Source: Candidatus Aminicenantota bacterium (GTDB lineage Bacteria > Acidobacteriota > Aminicenantia > UBA2199). From it: a stretch of 7,694 nt of DNA. Below the pieces are notes generated by a model. The model did not search any database. It was not told the origin of the DNA and worked only from the letters and a program-made list of their open reading frames with translations. Below, piece by piece: positions 1-6,543 of the stretch. The stretch covers positions 1-7,694 of the forward strand of contig JAUXFB010000052.1 of NCBI GenBank assembly GCA_030620255.1. The letters run 5' to 3'. The position numbers and the translations under genes were made by a program. The stretch's first letter is position 1; each line of letters starts with the position of its first letter.

Positions 1-954
1 AATGCATTATGGATCGAGAGCGAAAGAATAAATTCTTTGATCATATCAAATAAAAATATAAACATTCAAAAAAATAATACTTACAAAAGAAACTATAGAT
101 TAATGAATTCAAATATAGCTTTTAAATCATCAACCTGGATTAAATCACAAATATTTGAAGCAACTGCATATCACATCCCCTTATATGGAAATTTGGAATT
201 TATTAGAAGTTTTGATAATTCAAGTATAAAGAGAATTTATGATAATTTCAGAAATCCCTCTAAAATAATTATGGTTATATCCGGAAAATTTGATTCAAAA
301 AAGGTAAAAAAAACTATTAAAAAACTTTTTTCTTATTCATTTCAGAAAAAGAAAACAATAAAAAGAAAATATATTTCCATAAAACCAAGAAAAAAATTTA
401 TATACAAAAACCGAATGATTGAGAATATTCCTCAAAATTTCTCAATATACGGGATAAGAGCTCCATCTAAATTAAGTTATGATTGTCTTTACTTCAATTT
501 TATAAAATACTACCTTGTTGACCAAAGATTCTCAGAATTGGAAAGAATAATAAATATAAAAAACAGACTTAATATAAATATAAATTACGAATATACAGAC
601 AATATCGAATCAAATGCTCTAATAATTACAATGTCTTCTGTAAAAAGAATTAATCTTGAAAGAGCGAAATTTCTTTTAAATAAAAAACTTCAATCACTTA
701 TGAACTTTCGCATTTCAAACTCAAGTTTTAAAGCTCTAAAGTCTTTGATAGAAATAGATTTTATAAAAAATATGACAAAACTTGAAAAAAGGAGCATTAT
801 GTTAGCTGAAAACTTCCATCTGTTTGGGAATCTGAATATAGAAGAGACTTATTTAAAAAGATTAAAAAGAGCCAACTCATATGATATTCTACGAATCTGC
901 AGAAAATATCTGTTAAAAAATAACAGAGTGATTTTAAATGTATATAAAAAATAA
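1..954 (+). CDS. M16-family (pitrilysin-like) metallopeptidase homologue, 5'-truncated by window edge
   Basis: The reading frame is open from base 1, so the gene begins outside the window; the TTG at 37 is an internal Leu codon, not the start. The 317 visible residues begin with ALWIESERINSL, which matches the LWLEsDRM segment that follows the HxxEH zinc motif in M16 peptidases. Next come AYHIPLYG (the family's A-HPYG site), a GKFD turn equivalent to the 'vvGdfd' strand near residue 95, and a second M16-type domain from about residue 130 to the end. M16 enzymes are zinc endopeptidases with a clam-shell of repeated domains, often secreted in diderms. The HxxEH motif would lie upstream and cannot be seen. 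Visible residues 10-52, where the third zinc ligand (Glu) belongs, contain no Glu or Asp, so catalysis is doubtful. The protein is rich in Lys, Asn and Ile. Its end overlaps the next M16 gene by 17 bases, so the two are co-transcribed and probably form a heterodimer (inference). Confidence 0.82.
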   Translation, partial: NALWIESERINSLIISNKNINIQKNNTYKRNYRLMNSNIAFKSSTWIKSQIFEATAYHIPLYGNLEFIRSFDNSSIKRIYDNFRNPSKIIMVISGKFDSKKVKKTIKKLFSYSFQKKKTIKRKYISIKPRKKFIYKNRMIENIPQNFSIYGIRAPSKLSYDCLYFNFIKYYLVDQRFSELERIINIKNRLNININYEYTDNIESNALIITMSSVKRINLERAKFLLNKKLQSLMNFRISNSSFKALKSLIEIDFIKNMTKLEKRSIMLAENFHLFGNLNIEETYLKRLKRANSYDILRICRKYLLKNNRVILNVYKK

Positions 955-2329
955 TAAATTTAAGAGAAACACAGTTATTTTAGTTTTATTCATTTTATTC
1001 TCTTTTTATCTTCAAGCAGACCAAAATATAATTAACCTAACAAGTTCAAAAGGTTTAAAAATAAAAATAATAAAAGATCCCAGTTTAAAATTTATCCATG
1101 CTGAGATTCTAATATTCTATAAGAACAAAATCAAAAATCCAGCAGTTTTATATCTTACAATAAAAAATATTTTTAACAAATATGTGAATAGTTCAGGATC
1201 AGAAATTCTAAGCAACCTAAAAAAATTAGGAAACGATTTTGAAATAATAAACAGACCTGACTTCATTAAAATTAAAATAAATTTTCTTCCAAATAAAATT
1301 TCATTATTCGTCAATTTATTAGAATCCCTATATACTTACAAATCATTCACATTAGAAAAATTCAATAAAAGTGTCTCAAATTACTGGAAATACTTTTTTG
1401 AAAATAGGGGGTGGAAAAAGAAAATTGTTTTTCAGCTCGCCTATAACAAACTATTTTCAGAACATTTAATGGGGAATACTTTAATAACTCAAAGTTTATT
1501 AAAACAAACATATTTTCCTCAATTACAATTATTTTACAATAATACCTATAAATTAAACAACTCATTGCTCATTTTAAAGGGAAACTTAAACCCTTATGTA
1601 GTTTCTGAATTAGTGGAAGAAAAATTCAAATCATACAAAAAAGAAAAGAAGATATATTATAAAGAAACAAAACTGCAAACAAACAAAAAGCAAAGAATAA
1701 TTATATTAGACATAAATAGAAATGGATTGCCCATTATTTACAGATTTAAAGTAATACCTTCATTAAAGAGCAAAAACCACATTGCTCATCTTATAATAAA
1801 TAATATATTATTTGGGCTTCCAACTGGTAAAATATTCAGAAATTCCTTATACTTTGGAATTAGAAATCTAAATATTAACTCTGAAATAATTAACCACAAA
1901 GATGTTTCAGTTATTTGTAATACAATAAAATTGAACCTTAGAGATATTGAAAAATTAGTTTTTTTAAAAGAAAGTGAAAAAAGAAAATTAAAGATAATGA
2001 AAATAGGAAAAAATGAGTATTTGAATGCATTAAATTATCTTTATGGAAAATTTAAAATTGACTCTGAAAAAATTGAAAATGATGTTCAAATTGAGATAGA
2101 TAAAAGCTTATATGATTTAAAAAGTGATTATTTTAAAATACCCCCTATAAAGTTTAATAATATTATTCGTCAGGTAAGCCTAAATGAACTAAATCAAATA
2201 ATTAGTAATTCTATAACATTCAACAACAGGTACAAAAATTTCACATCTGAAGTTATTATAATTGTTGGAAACTCAAAACAAATCCTCAGGTATTTTACTG
2301 TACTTAAACCTGAAGTTATTAAATTTTAA
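938..2329 (+). CDS. M16-family protein, secreted, non-catalytic-type partner subunit
   Basis: This 463-residue protein has a signal peptide: basic n-region (residues 1-11), hydrophobic core (about 12-26) and a likely cleavage after LQA at residue 27. The mature part starts with an M16 N-terminal pattern (LTSSKGLKIKIIKDP, then a strand at 54-61). At the position of the HxxEH zinc motif the sequence reads NPAVLYLTIKNIF (about 68-80), so zinc-binding residues are missing. LKKLGNDFEI (about 94-103) corresponds to the family's 'l..lGa' element. The C-terminal M16 domain begins near residue 253, with a strand-turn IIILDINRNGLPI and NNILFGLPTGKIFR (288-301), which fits the 'n.iLgg..sSrLf..lR' core. 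M16 peptidases of bacteria and mitochondria often pair one zinc subunit with one inactive subunit; this protein fits the inactive role. It overlaps the preceding M16 gene by 17 bases. Only a weak ribosome site (GAG, 926-928) precedes the ATG, suggesting translational coupling. No clear terminator follows. Confidence 0.78.
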   Translation: MYIKNNKFKRNTVILVLFILFSFYLQADQNIINLTSSKGLKIKIIKDPSLKFIHAEILIFYKNKIKNPAVLYLTIKNIFNKYVNSSGSEILSNLKKLGNDFEIINRPDFIKIKINFLPNKISLFVNLLESLYTYKSFTLEKFNKSVSNYWKYFFENRGWKKKIVFQLAYNKLFSEHLMGNTLITQSLLKQTYFPQLQLFYNNTYKLNNSLLILKGNLNPYVVSELVEEKFKSYKKEKKIYYKETKLQTNKKQRIIILDINRNGLPIIYRFKVIPSLKSKNHIAHLIINNILFGLPTGKIFRNSLYFGIRNLNINSEIINHKDVSVICNTIKLNLRDIEKLVFLKESEKRKLKIMKIGKNEYLNALNYLYGKFKIDSEKIENDVQIEIDKSLYDLKSDYFKIPPIKFNNIIRQVSLNELNQIISNSITFNNRYKNFTSEVIIIVGNSKQILRYFTVLKPEVIKF

Positions 2330-2395
2330 ATAAAGTAAAAAGTCACAGACCCTAACCTAAAATAGCTTAATAATTAACAATAACACATATCCCTA

Positions 2396-2424
2396 TTGAC
2401 TTGATAAGGTAAAAAAAATATAAT
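2396..2424 (+). promoter_or_regulatory. sigma70-type promoter of asnS, leaderless architecture
   Basis: The -35 box TTGACT (2396-2401) and a perfect -10 box TATAAT (2419-2424) are separated by exactly 17 bases, and the region upstream is A/T-rich. The last base of the -10 box is only 6 bases from the asnS ATG at 2431, so counting that base as -7 puts +1 on the A of the ATG. There is no Shine-Dalgarno sequence before the ATG, which agrees with a leaderless transcript. Confidence 0.85.
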
Positions 2425-2430
2425 CTGAAC

Positions 2431-3729
2431 ATGAAAAAATGGGTTTATATTAAAGATGTTTCAAAATTTATTGGAGAAGAAGTACTAATTAAAGGTTGGG
2501 TTTACAATAAACGAGATGTAGGAAGAATTAAGTTCATTCTCGTGCGAGACGGAACTGGAATTATTCAATCTACAATATGGTCCAAAGACCCAGATTGCCC
2601 AATATTTGAAAAATTCGACAAACTCACTCAGGAATCAAGCATAAAAGTTTCTGGAAAAGTAAAAAAGGATGAGAGAGCACCCGGAGGCTATGAATTAGAG
2701 ATAACTGATTTTGAAATCATCCAGATTGCTGAAGAATACCCAATAAGCAAAAAGAATCATGGCACAGCTTTTTTAATGGAAAACAGGCATCTATGGCTTC
2801 GTTCTATTAGACAAACAGCTATTTTAAAAATAAGAGCTTCCATTATAAAATCCATACGTGATTTTATGGACAAAGAGGGCTTTATTTTAACAGATTCTCC
2901 TATTTTGACTGCTAATGCTGTAGAAGGAACAACTACTCTCTTTGAAACATCATACTTTGATGAAAAAGCATATTTATCTCAAAGTGGACAACTATACGCT
3001 GAAGCAAGTGCATTGGCTCTAGCCAAAACCTATACATTTGGCCCTACTTTTAGGGCTGAAAAATCCAAAACAAGAAGACATTTAATTGAATTCTGGATGA
3101 TGGAGCCAGAATGGGCTTATGCAGAGCTGGACGATGTTTTCATTTTAGCTCAGAATCTGCTTGTTTATATTGTAGAAAGGGTTTTAGAAGAAAGGTCAGA
3201 AGAGCTAAAAATATTAGAAAGAGATACAAAACCTTTGGAACAAATAAAAGCCCCTTTTCCAAAAATTAAATATGATGAAGCATTTGAAATACTAAAAAAA
3301 TCTGGAAAATCTCAAACTTCATATGGAAGTGATTTTGGAGGAACAGATGAGACAATAATATCTGAAAAATTCAACAAACCTCTTGCTATAACTCATTATC
3401 CTTCCAATATTAAAGCATTCTACATGCAGCCAGATCAAGACAACCCTGACAAAATTCTTTGTATGGATATACTAGCACCTGAAGGGTATGGAGAAATTAT
3501 TGGAGGCAGTCAAAGAATACATGACCTTGATCTACTTTTAAAAAAAATTAATGAACATAAATTGTCAAAAGAGGTTTTTAAATGGTATATTGATCTTAGA
3601 AAGTATGGTTCTGTACCACATTCTGGTTTTGGACTTGGAGTTGAAAGAACTGTTGCGTGGATCTGCCACTTACCTCATATTAGAGAGACGATCCCCTTTC
3701 CAAGAATGCTTTACAATTTATATCCATAA
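2431..3729 (+). CDS. asnS: Asparaginyl-tRNA synthetase
   Basis: This class II aminoacyl-tRNA synthetase charges tRNA-Asn with asparagine using ATP in the cytoplasm. The 432 residues match compact bacterial AsnRS proteins (about 430). An N-terminal OB-fold anticodon-binding domain spans about residues 17-105 (VLIKGWVYNKR...). The catalytic core follows: motif 1 region near GFILTDSPILT (150-160), the amino-acid site QSGQLYAEA (184-192), motif 2 with FRAE (207-210) and RRHLIEFWMMEPE (215-227), and motif 3 GFGLGVERTVAW (399-410) with its ATP-binding Arg. The HLIEFWMMEPE stretch and the HYPSNIKAFYM segment identify AsnRS rather than AspRS, whose motif 2 reads roughly FRDED-R-DRQPEFTQ. All expected motifs are present and the gene looks intact. 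The ATG at 2431 gives a canonical N-terminus and coincides with the predicted transcription start. It is its own transcription unit and converges on the NYN gene, with 49 bases between the two stop codons. Confidence 0.97.
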   Translation: MKKWVYIKDVSKFIGEEVLIKGWVYNKRDVGRIKFILVRDGTGIIQSTIWSKDPDCPIFEKFDKLTQESSIKVSGKVKKDERAPGGYELEITDFEIIQIAEEYPISKKNHGTAFLMENRHLWLRSIRQTAILKIRASIIKSIRDFMDKEGFILTDSPILTANAVEGTTTLFETSYFDEKAYLSQSGQLYAEASALALAKTYTFGPTFRAEKSKTRRHLIEFWMMEPEWAYAELDDVFILAQNLLVYIVERVLEERSEELKILERDTKPLEQIKAPFPKIKYDEAFEILKKSGKSQTSYGSDFGGTDETIISEKFNKPLAITHYPSNIKAFYMQPDQDNPDKILCMDILAPEGYGEIIGGSQRIHDLDLLLKKINEHKLSKEVFKWYIDLRKYGSVPHSGFGLGVERTVAWICHLPHIRETIPFPRMLYNLYP

Positions 3730-3778
3730 GAATGGAAATTAAGATTTAAACATATAAATGGTTTACTGATATTAAAAA

Positions 3779-4255
3779 TTACTTTTTATCAAATATCTTC
3801 ATCCATGAGTCAACTTCCTTCTCAGATATTTTAATATTTATTCTTTTCTTCAATTTCTCTTTTTTCCCATTTATATGATACACTCGTTTTAATTCAAAAT
3901 AAAACTCAATTGAATTTATGGTTCTTGCACCTTTTTTCTTTGCACAGGTTTTTAATTCTCTGTCAGATGAAACTAAGATAACATCTTTAAGATTTGTATA
4001 ATTATCAATAATTTTTTTTATTTCATCATCAGCAGAATCACCATATTTAGGATATACTATAGTAAATTTATTTTTTAAAGATTCCCTATTTAAAGTTCCA
4101 TCAGGTTCACCATCAAAAACAACTATAATATTATTGTTCTTAACTCCCTGGTATTTCTTTAAAATATAGATTATCTTTTTTCTTGAATCTTTATCATCAA
4201 GAGAAATATCAGGTGAAGATCCAATCAAATTATTTCCATCTATAATATAAGGCAT
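3779..4255 (-). CDS. YacP-like NYN-domain (PIN-fold) putative ribonuclease
   Basis: This 158-residue protein has the NYN/YacP layout. An N-terminal strand ending in IDGNN (residues 5-9, first acidic residue D6) is followed by VVFDG (45-49, D48), an acidic GDSADDEI cluster (72-79) and VSSDRE (95-100, D98). These acidic residues match the metal-binding positions of PIN-like nucleases, so a Mg-dependent RNA-cleaving activity is likely from family knowledge; the exact target is unknown. Relatives include Bacillus YacP/Rae1, which cuts mRNA in the ribosomal A site; orthology to Rae1 is not claimed. The C-terminal 30 residues are highly basic and may contact RNA. It is the last gene of the murA-HIT-NYN group, 42 bases after the HIT stop. 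The ATG has no Shine-Dalgarno sequence of its own, and an in-frame stop lies just upstream, so this is the most upstream start available. No convincing terminator follows. Confidence 0.85.
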   Translation of the reverse strand: MPYIIDGNNLIGSSPDISLDDKDSRKKIIYILKKYQGVKNNNIIVVFDGEPDGTLNRESLKNKFTIVYPKYGDSADDEIKKIIDNYTNLKDVILVSSDRELKTCAKKKGARTINSIEFYFELKRVYHINGKKEKLKKRINIKISEKEVDSWMKIFDKK

Positions 4256-4297
4256 TGTAATTTAATCAATTCACAGGGTTTTGTAATCATCATTTCC

Positions 4298-4630
4298 TCA
4301 CCCTGGAGGCCAGTTCATCTTCCTCCCTCCTATAAGATGCAGATGAAGGTGAAAAACTTCCTGACCCGCTTCCTTCTCTGTATTTATAACAAATCTATAA
4401 CTATTAATATCTAATTTTTTTGCAACTTTATTCCCAACCAAGAATAAATCCCCTATTAGATCTTTATCATCAACTTTTTTTATTGAATCATAATGTTTTT
4501 TAGGAATAATTATAACATGGACTGGCGCTACAGGATTAATATCCTTAAAAGCAACAATTCTCTCATCCTCATATAAAAACTCAGTATTTAACTCTTTGAA
4601 AGCAATTTTACAAAAAATACACTCTTCCAT
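4298..4630 (-). CDS. HIT-domain (HINT/PKCI-type) nucleotide-binding protein
   Basis: This complete 110-residue HIT protein belongs to the HINT branch of nucleoside phosphoramidase / AMP-lysine hydrolases. The signature HLHLHLIGG lies at residues 94-102, with the middle His (H96) expected to be the nucleophile. The N-terminal CIFCKI (Cys4, Cys7) is typical of HINT proteins that can bind a structural zinc. The helix/strand INPVAPVHVIIIPKKHY (31-47) and the C-terminal NWPPG are also characteristic. HINT enzymes hydrolyse AMP-N bonds in the cytoplasm; the physiological substrate in bacteria is usually unknown. The gene starts 3 bases after the murA stop and uses a Shine-Dalgarno site lying inside the last murA codons, so it is clearly in the same operon. 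Confidence 0.95.
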   Translation of the reverse strand: MEECIFCKIAFKELNTEFLYEDERIVAFKDINPVAPVHVIIIPKKHYDSIKKVDDKDLIGDLFLVGNKVAKKLDINSYRFVINTEKEAGQEVFHLHLHLIGGRKMNWPPG

Positions 4631-4633
4631 TCA

Positions 4634-5893
4634 TTACCTTCCTATCAATTTAATATCTGCCCCTAACTGACTTAGTTTTTCAGGCATATTTTCATATCCT
4701 CTAAAAAGCTGATATGAATTTTCTACAACTGTCTCACCATCAGCAATCAACCCTCCAAGCAACAAAGCAGCTGAAGCTCTCAAATCAGTAGATTTAATAA
4801 TTCCTCCTCTCAATTCTGTTTTCCCCTTTATTATTGCAGTATTACCTTTAACCTCTATATTTGCCCCAAGTTTATTCAATTCATCAACATGTCTAAACCT
4901 TCTGTTAAAAATATTTTCTTTTATCCTCGAAATACCATTTGCCTGTGTCAGAAGTGTAGTTAATTGAGCCTGAAGATCTGTGGGGAAACCAGGATATGGC
5001 TTTGTTTCAATATCAATCGGGGAAATATTGCCTGTTGAATTTACTTTTATTTTATTTTTATCAACAATAATTTTAATACCCATATTTTCAAGTACATTGA
5101 GTAAGCTTTTTATATATTCAGGAATTGCATTTTCAACAATAATTTCATTATCAAGAAGACATCCAGCTATTATATATGTTCCCATTTCAATTCTATCTGG
5201 AATTACTTTATGTATAGAACCTTTAAGACTCGTTTTCCCTTTTATAATCAATGAATCATTCTCTTCCCTTTTTATATCTGCTCCCATACTTAATAAAAGA
5301 TTTATCAAATCAGATATTTCTGGTTCAAGAGCACAATTTCCAAGAAAAGTTTCACCTTCAGCAAGTGTAGATGCCATCAATAAATTCTCTGTACCTGTAA
5401 CACTTTTATTTGGGAAAGTATACTCAATTCCATTTAATTTATTCGACTCCGCAATTATATATCCATCTTTTATATTGATTTTAGCACCCATCTTTTTTAA
5501 CCCTTCCAGATGAAAATCAATCTTTCTATCTCCAATTGGGCAACCACCTGGTAAAGATACTTTAGCATATCCGTTTCTTGCAATTAAAGGACCCAAAATT
5601 AATATTGATGCTCTAGATGTTTCTATAATATCTTTTGGCACCAACCCTGATTTTAATGATGGTATCTTGATCTTTATTTTATTATTAATAAACTCACCTT
5701 CAGCTCCAATATTTTTGAGAGCTTCAAACATAACCTTAATATCTTCAACTTCAGGCACTCCCTCAAATTCAAACTCATCAGAACTCAAAATAGCTGTTGC
5801 TAATTCGGGAAGAGCTGCATTTTTAGCTCCTGAAATTTTCACACTACCTGAAAGTCTTCTTCTCCCATTAATTACAATTTTCATATCATACAT
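4634..5893 (-). CDS. murA: UDP-N-acetylglucosamine 1-carboxyvinyltransferase (MurA)
   Basis: MurA transfers enolpyruvate from PEP to UDP-GlcNAc, the first committed step of peptidoglycan synthesis, in the cytoplasm. The 419-residue protein has the full family set: SGAKNAALP (21-29, Lys24-Asn25), the catalytic loop GGCPIGDR (116-123) with Cys118 equivalent to E. coli Cys115, PGFPTDLQAQ (301-310) with Asp306 as the catalytic acid/base, ENIFNRRFRHVDEL (326-339), and the C-terminal STDLRASAALLLGG (368-381) and RGYENMPEKL (398-407). Because the active-site residue is Cys rather than Asp, a fosfomycin-sensitive type is expected. One small variant is QLFRGYE, where most homologues have HLDRGYE. Two starts are possible, the ATG at 5893 or a second ATG three codons later (MYDMK); neither has a Shine-Dalgarno site, and the promoter position favours the first. 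It heads the murA-HIT-NYN operon. Confidence 0.98.
   Translation of the reverse strand: MYDMKIVINGRRRLSGSVKISGAKNAALPELATAILSSDEFEFEGVPEVEDIKVMFEALKNIGAEGEFINNKIKIKIPSLKSGLVPKDIIETSRASILILGPLIARNGYAKVSLPGGCPIGDRKIDFHLEGLKKMGAKINIKDGYIIAESNKLNGIEYTFPNKSVTGTENLLMASTLAEGETFLGNCALEPEISDLINLLLSMGADIKREENDSLIIKGKTSLKGSIHKVIPDRIEMGTYIIAGCLLDNEIIVENAIPEYIKSLLNVLENMGIKIIVDKNKIKVNSTGNISPIDIETKPYPGFPTDLQAQLTTLLTQANGISRIKENIFNRRFRHVDELNKLGANIEVKGNTAIIKGKTELRGGIIKSTDLRASAALLLGGLIADGETVVENSYQLFRGYENMPEKLSQLGADIKLIGR
4637..4643 (-). promoter_or_regulatory. Shine-Dalgarno site of the HIT gene inside the end of murA
   Basis: AGGAAGG on the minus strand lies 6 bases before the HIT ATG and overlaps the final Gly-Arg codons of murA. 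It supports both the HIT start and translational coupling with murA. Confidence 0.8.
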
Positions 5894-5901
5894 AGACTGT
5901 T

Positions 5902-5930
5902 ATTATATAAATATTTTTAGACATTTTCAA
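5902..5930 (-). promoter_or_regulatory. sigma70-type promoter of murA, near-leaderless architecture
   Basis: Read on the minus strand, TTGAAA (5930-5925) and a perfect TATAAT (5907-5902) are spaced by exactly 17 bases. Eight bases separate the -10 box from the murA ATG at 5893, so transcription should start within about two bases of the ATG or on its A. There is no Shine-Dalgarno sequence, as for asnS. Confidence 0.82.
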
Positions 5931-5938
5931 GCAAATAT

Positions 5939-5968
5939 AAAAAAAAAGAGGAGGGAAAACCCTCCTCT
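5939..5968 (-). terminator. Rho-independent terminator of the LTxxQ gene
   Basis: On the minus strand a perfect 9-bp stem AGAGGAGGG / CCCTCCTCT with a TTTT loop is followed by eight Ts. It lies 34 bases beyond the LTxxQ stop codon and only 8 bases before the -35 box of murA, so it insulates the two minus-strand units. It has a T-tract on the minus strand only. Confidence 0.95.
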
Positions 5969-6002
5969 AATTAAATAAAATCAGAATTAACAAAAAGGAA
6001 GT

Positions 6003-6527
6003 TTAATGTTTACGTAATCGCTCTTTTATTGCCTCTCTTCTATGTAACCTGCGTTCCATTCTCCTCTGCTTCATTTCACTTTTAATGGATTCGATCTTCT
6101 TGATCTGCTCGGGAGTCAATAAATCTCTTAAATCCAGCAAATAATTAATATTTGCAATAGTTAAATCAGTCTTCATTGCTGCAACTTCTCTTAACATTTT
6201 TTCCAATTTACCTCTATTGATTTTTTCTTTTTCCATATAAGAACCAATCTTTAATTCTAGAATTTTGATATCAGCAGTCCTTCTTATAGTTGACTCTTGA
6301 TGAGCATCTCTCATCTTCTCAATTGTTCTTACCTGATCTTTAGTAAGACCGACCTTTTCCTTCAACTTAAGTAAAATTTGTGCTGGGAAAAGATTTTTTT
6401 CTGCCATTCTTATTCCTTGTTTCATGTGCTTTAACATCCCTGGTGCTCCAGCTTTTGCTTCAAGCAATGAACTAAATGAAATTAGTAAGAGAGCAGACAT
6501 TACAAAAATTGTTGCTTTTTTGATCAT
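6003..6527 (-). CDS. Spy/CpxP-like periplasmic LTxxQ-motif protein
   Basis: This 174-residue protein begins with a signal peptide: MIKK, a hydrophobic stretch at about 5-22, and a likely cleavage after AKA at residue 26. The mature protein should be all-helical and carries two LTxxQ motifs, LTKDQ (61-65) and LTPEQ (137-141), the hallmark of the Spy/CpxP/CnrX-like group. Spy is an ATP-independent periplasmic chaperone and CpxP a modulator of the Cpx envelope-stress system; related proteins sense metals. Which role applies here cannot be told. The C-terminus is strikingly basic (about 154-174, with many Arg and Lys). No Cys is present. The gene stands alone between mnmG and murA, with its own strong ribosome site, a perfect inverted repeat upstream and an intrinsic terminator downstream. 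No confident sigma70 promoter was found upstream, so an alternative sigma factor, an activator, or read-through from mnmG are all possible. Confidence 0.85.
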   Translation of the reverse strand: MIKKATIFVMSALLLISFSSLLEAKAGAPGMLKHMKQGIRMAEKNLFPAQILLKLKEKVGLTKDQVRTIEKMRDAHQESTIRRTADIKILELKIGSYMEKEKINRGKLEKMLREVAAMKTDLTIANINYLLDLRDLLTPEQIKKIESIKSEMKQRRMERRLHRREAIKERLRKH

Positions 6528-6532
6528 TGTAT

Positions 6533-6538
6533 CCTCCT
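6533..6538 (-). promoter_or_regulatory. Strong Shine-Dalgarno site of the LTxxQ gene
   Basis: A perfect AGGAGG on the minus strand sits 5 bases before the ATG at 6527. It fixes the start and contrasts with the missing sites before asnS and murA, showing that this organism also uses anti-Shine-Dalgarno pairing. Confidence 0.9.
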
Positions 6539-6543
6539 ATATA

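Noticed and set aside
1117..1565. Minus-strand open frames inside the second M16 gene
   Set aside because: Short, hydrophobic-by-composition shadows of the plus-strand coding sequence without ribosome sites or family motifs.
3551..3742. 63-codon plus-strand frame overlapping the end of asnS
   Set aside because: It is the alternative frame of the conserved asnS motif 3 region; no independent evidence.
3730..3778. Bidirectional terminator between the convergent asnS and NYN genes
   Set aside because: Only a 5-bp TAAAC/GTTTA stem is visible, without a T-tract on either strand.
4256..4297. Internal leaderless promoter before the NYN gene
   Set aside because: Candidate boxes (TTACAA, TAAATT) are weak and wrongly spaced compared with the two strong promoters; operon read-through is simpler.
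4980..5978. Two plus-strand open frames (4980-5513 and 5667-5978) opposite murA
   Set aside because: They are antisense to a fully conserved murA, have no recognisable family features, and read as shadow frames of an AT-rich gene.
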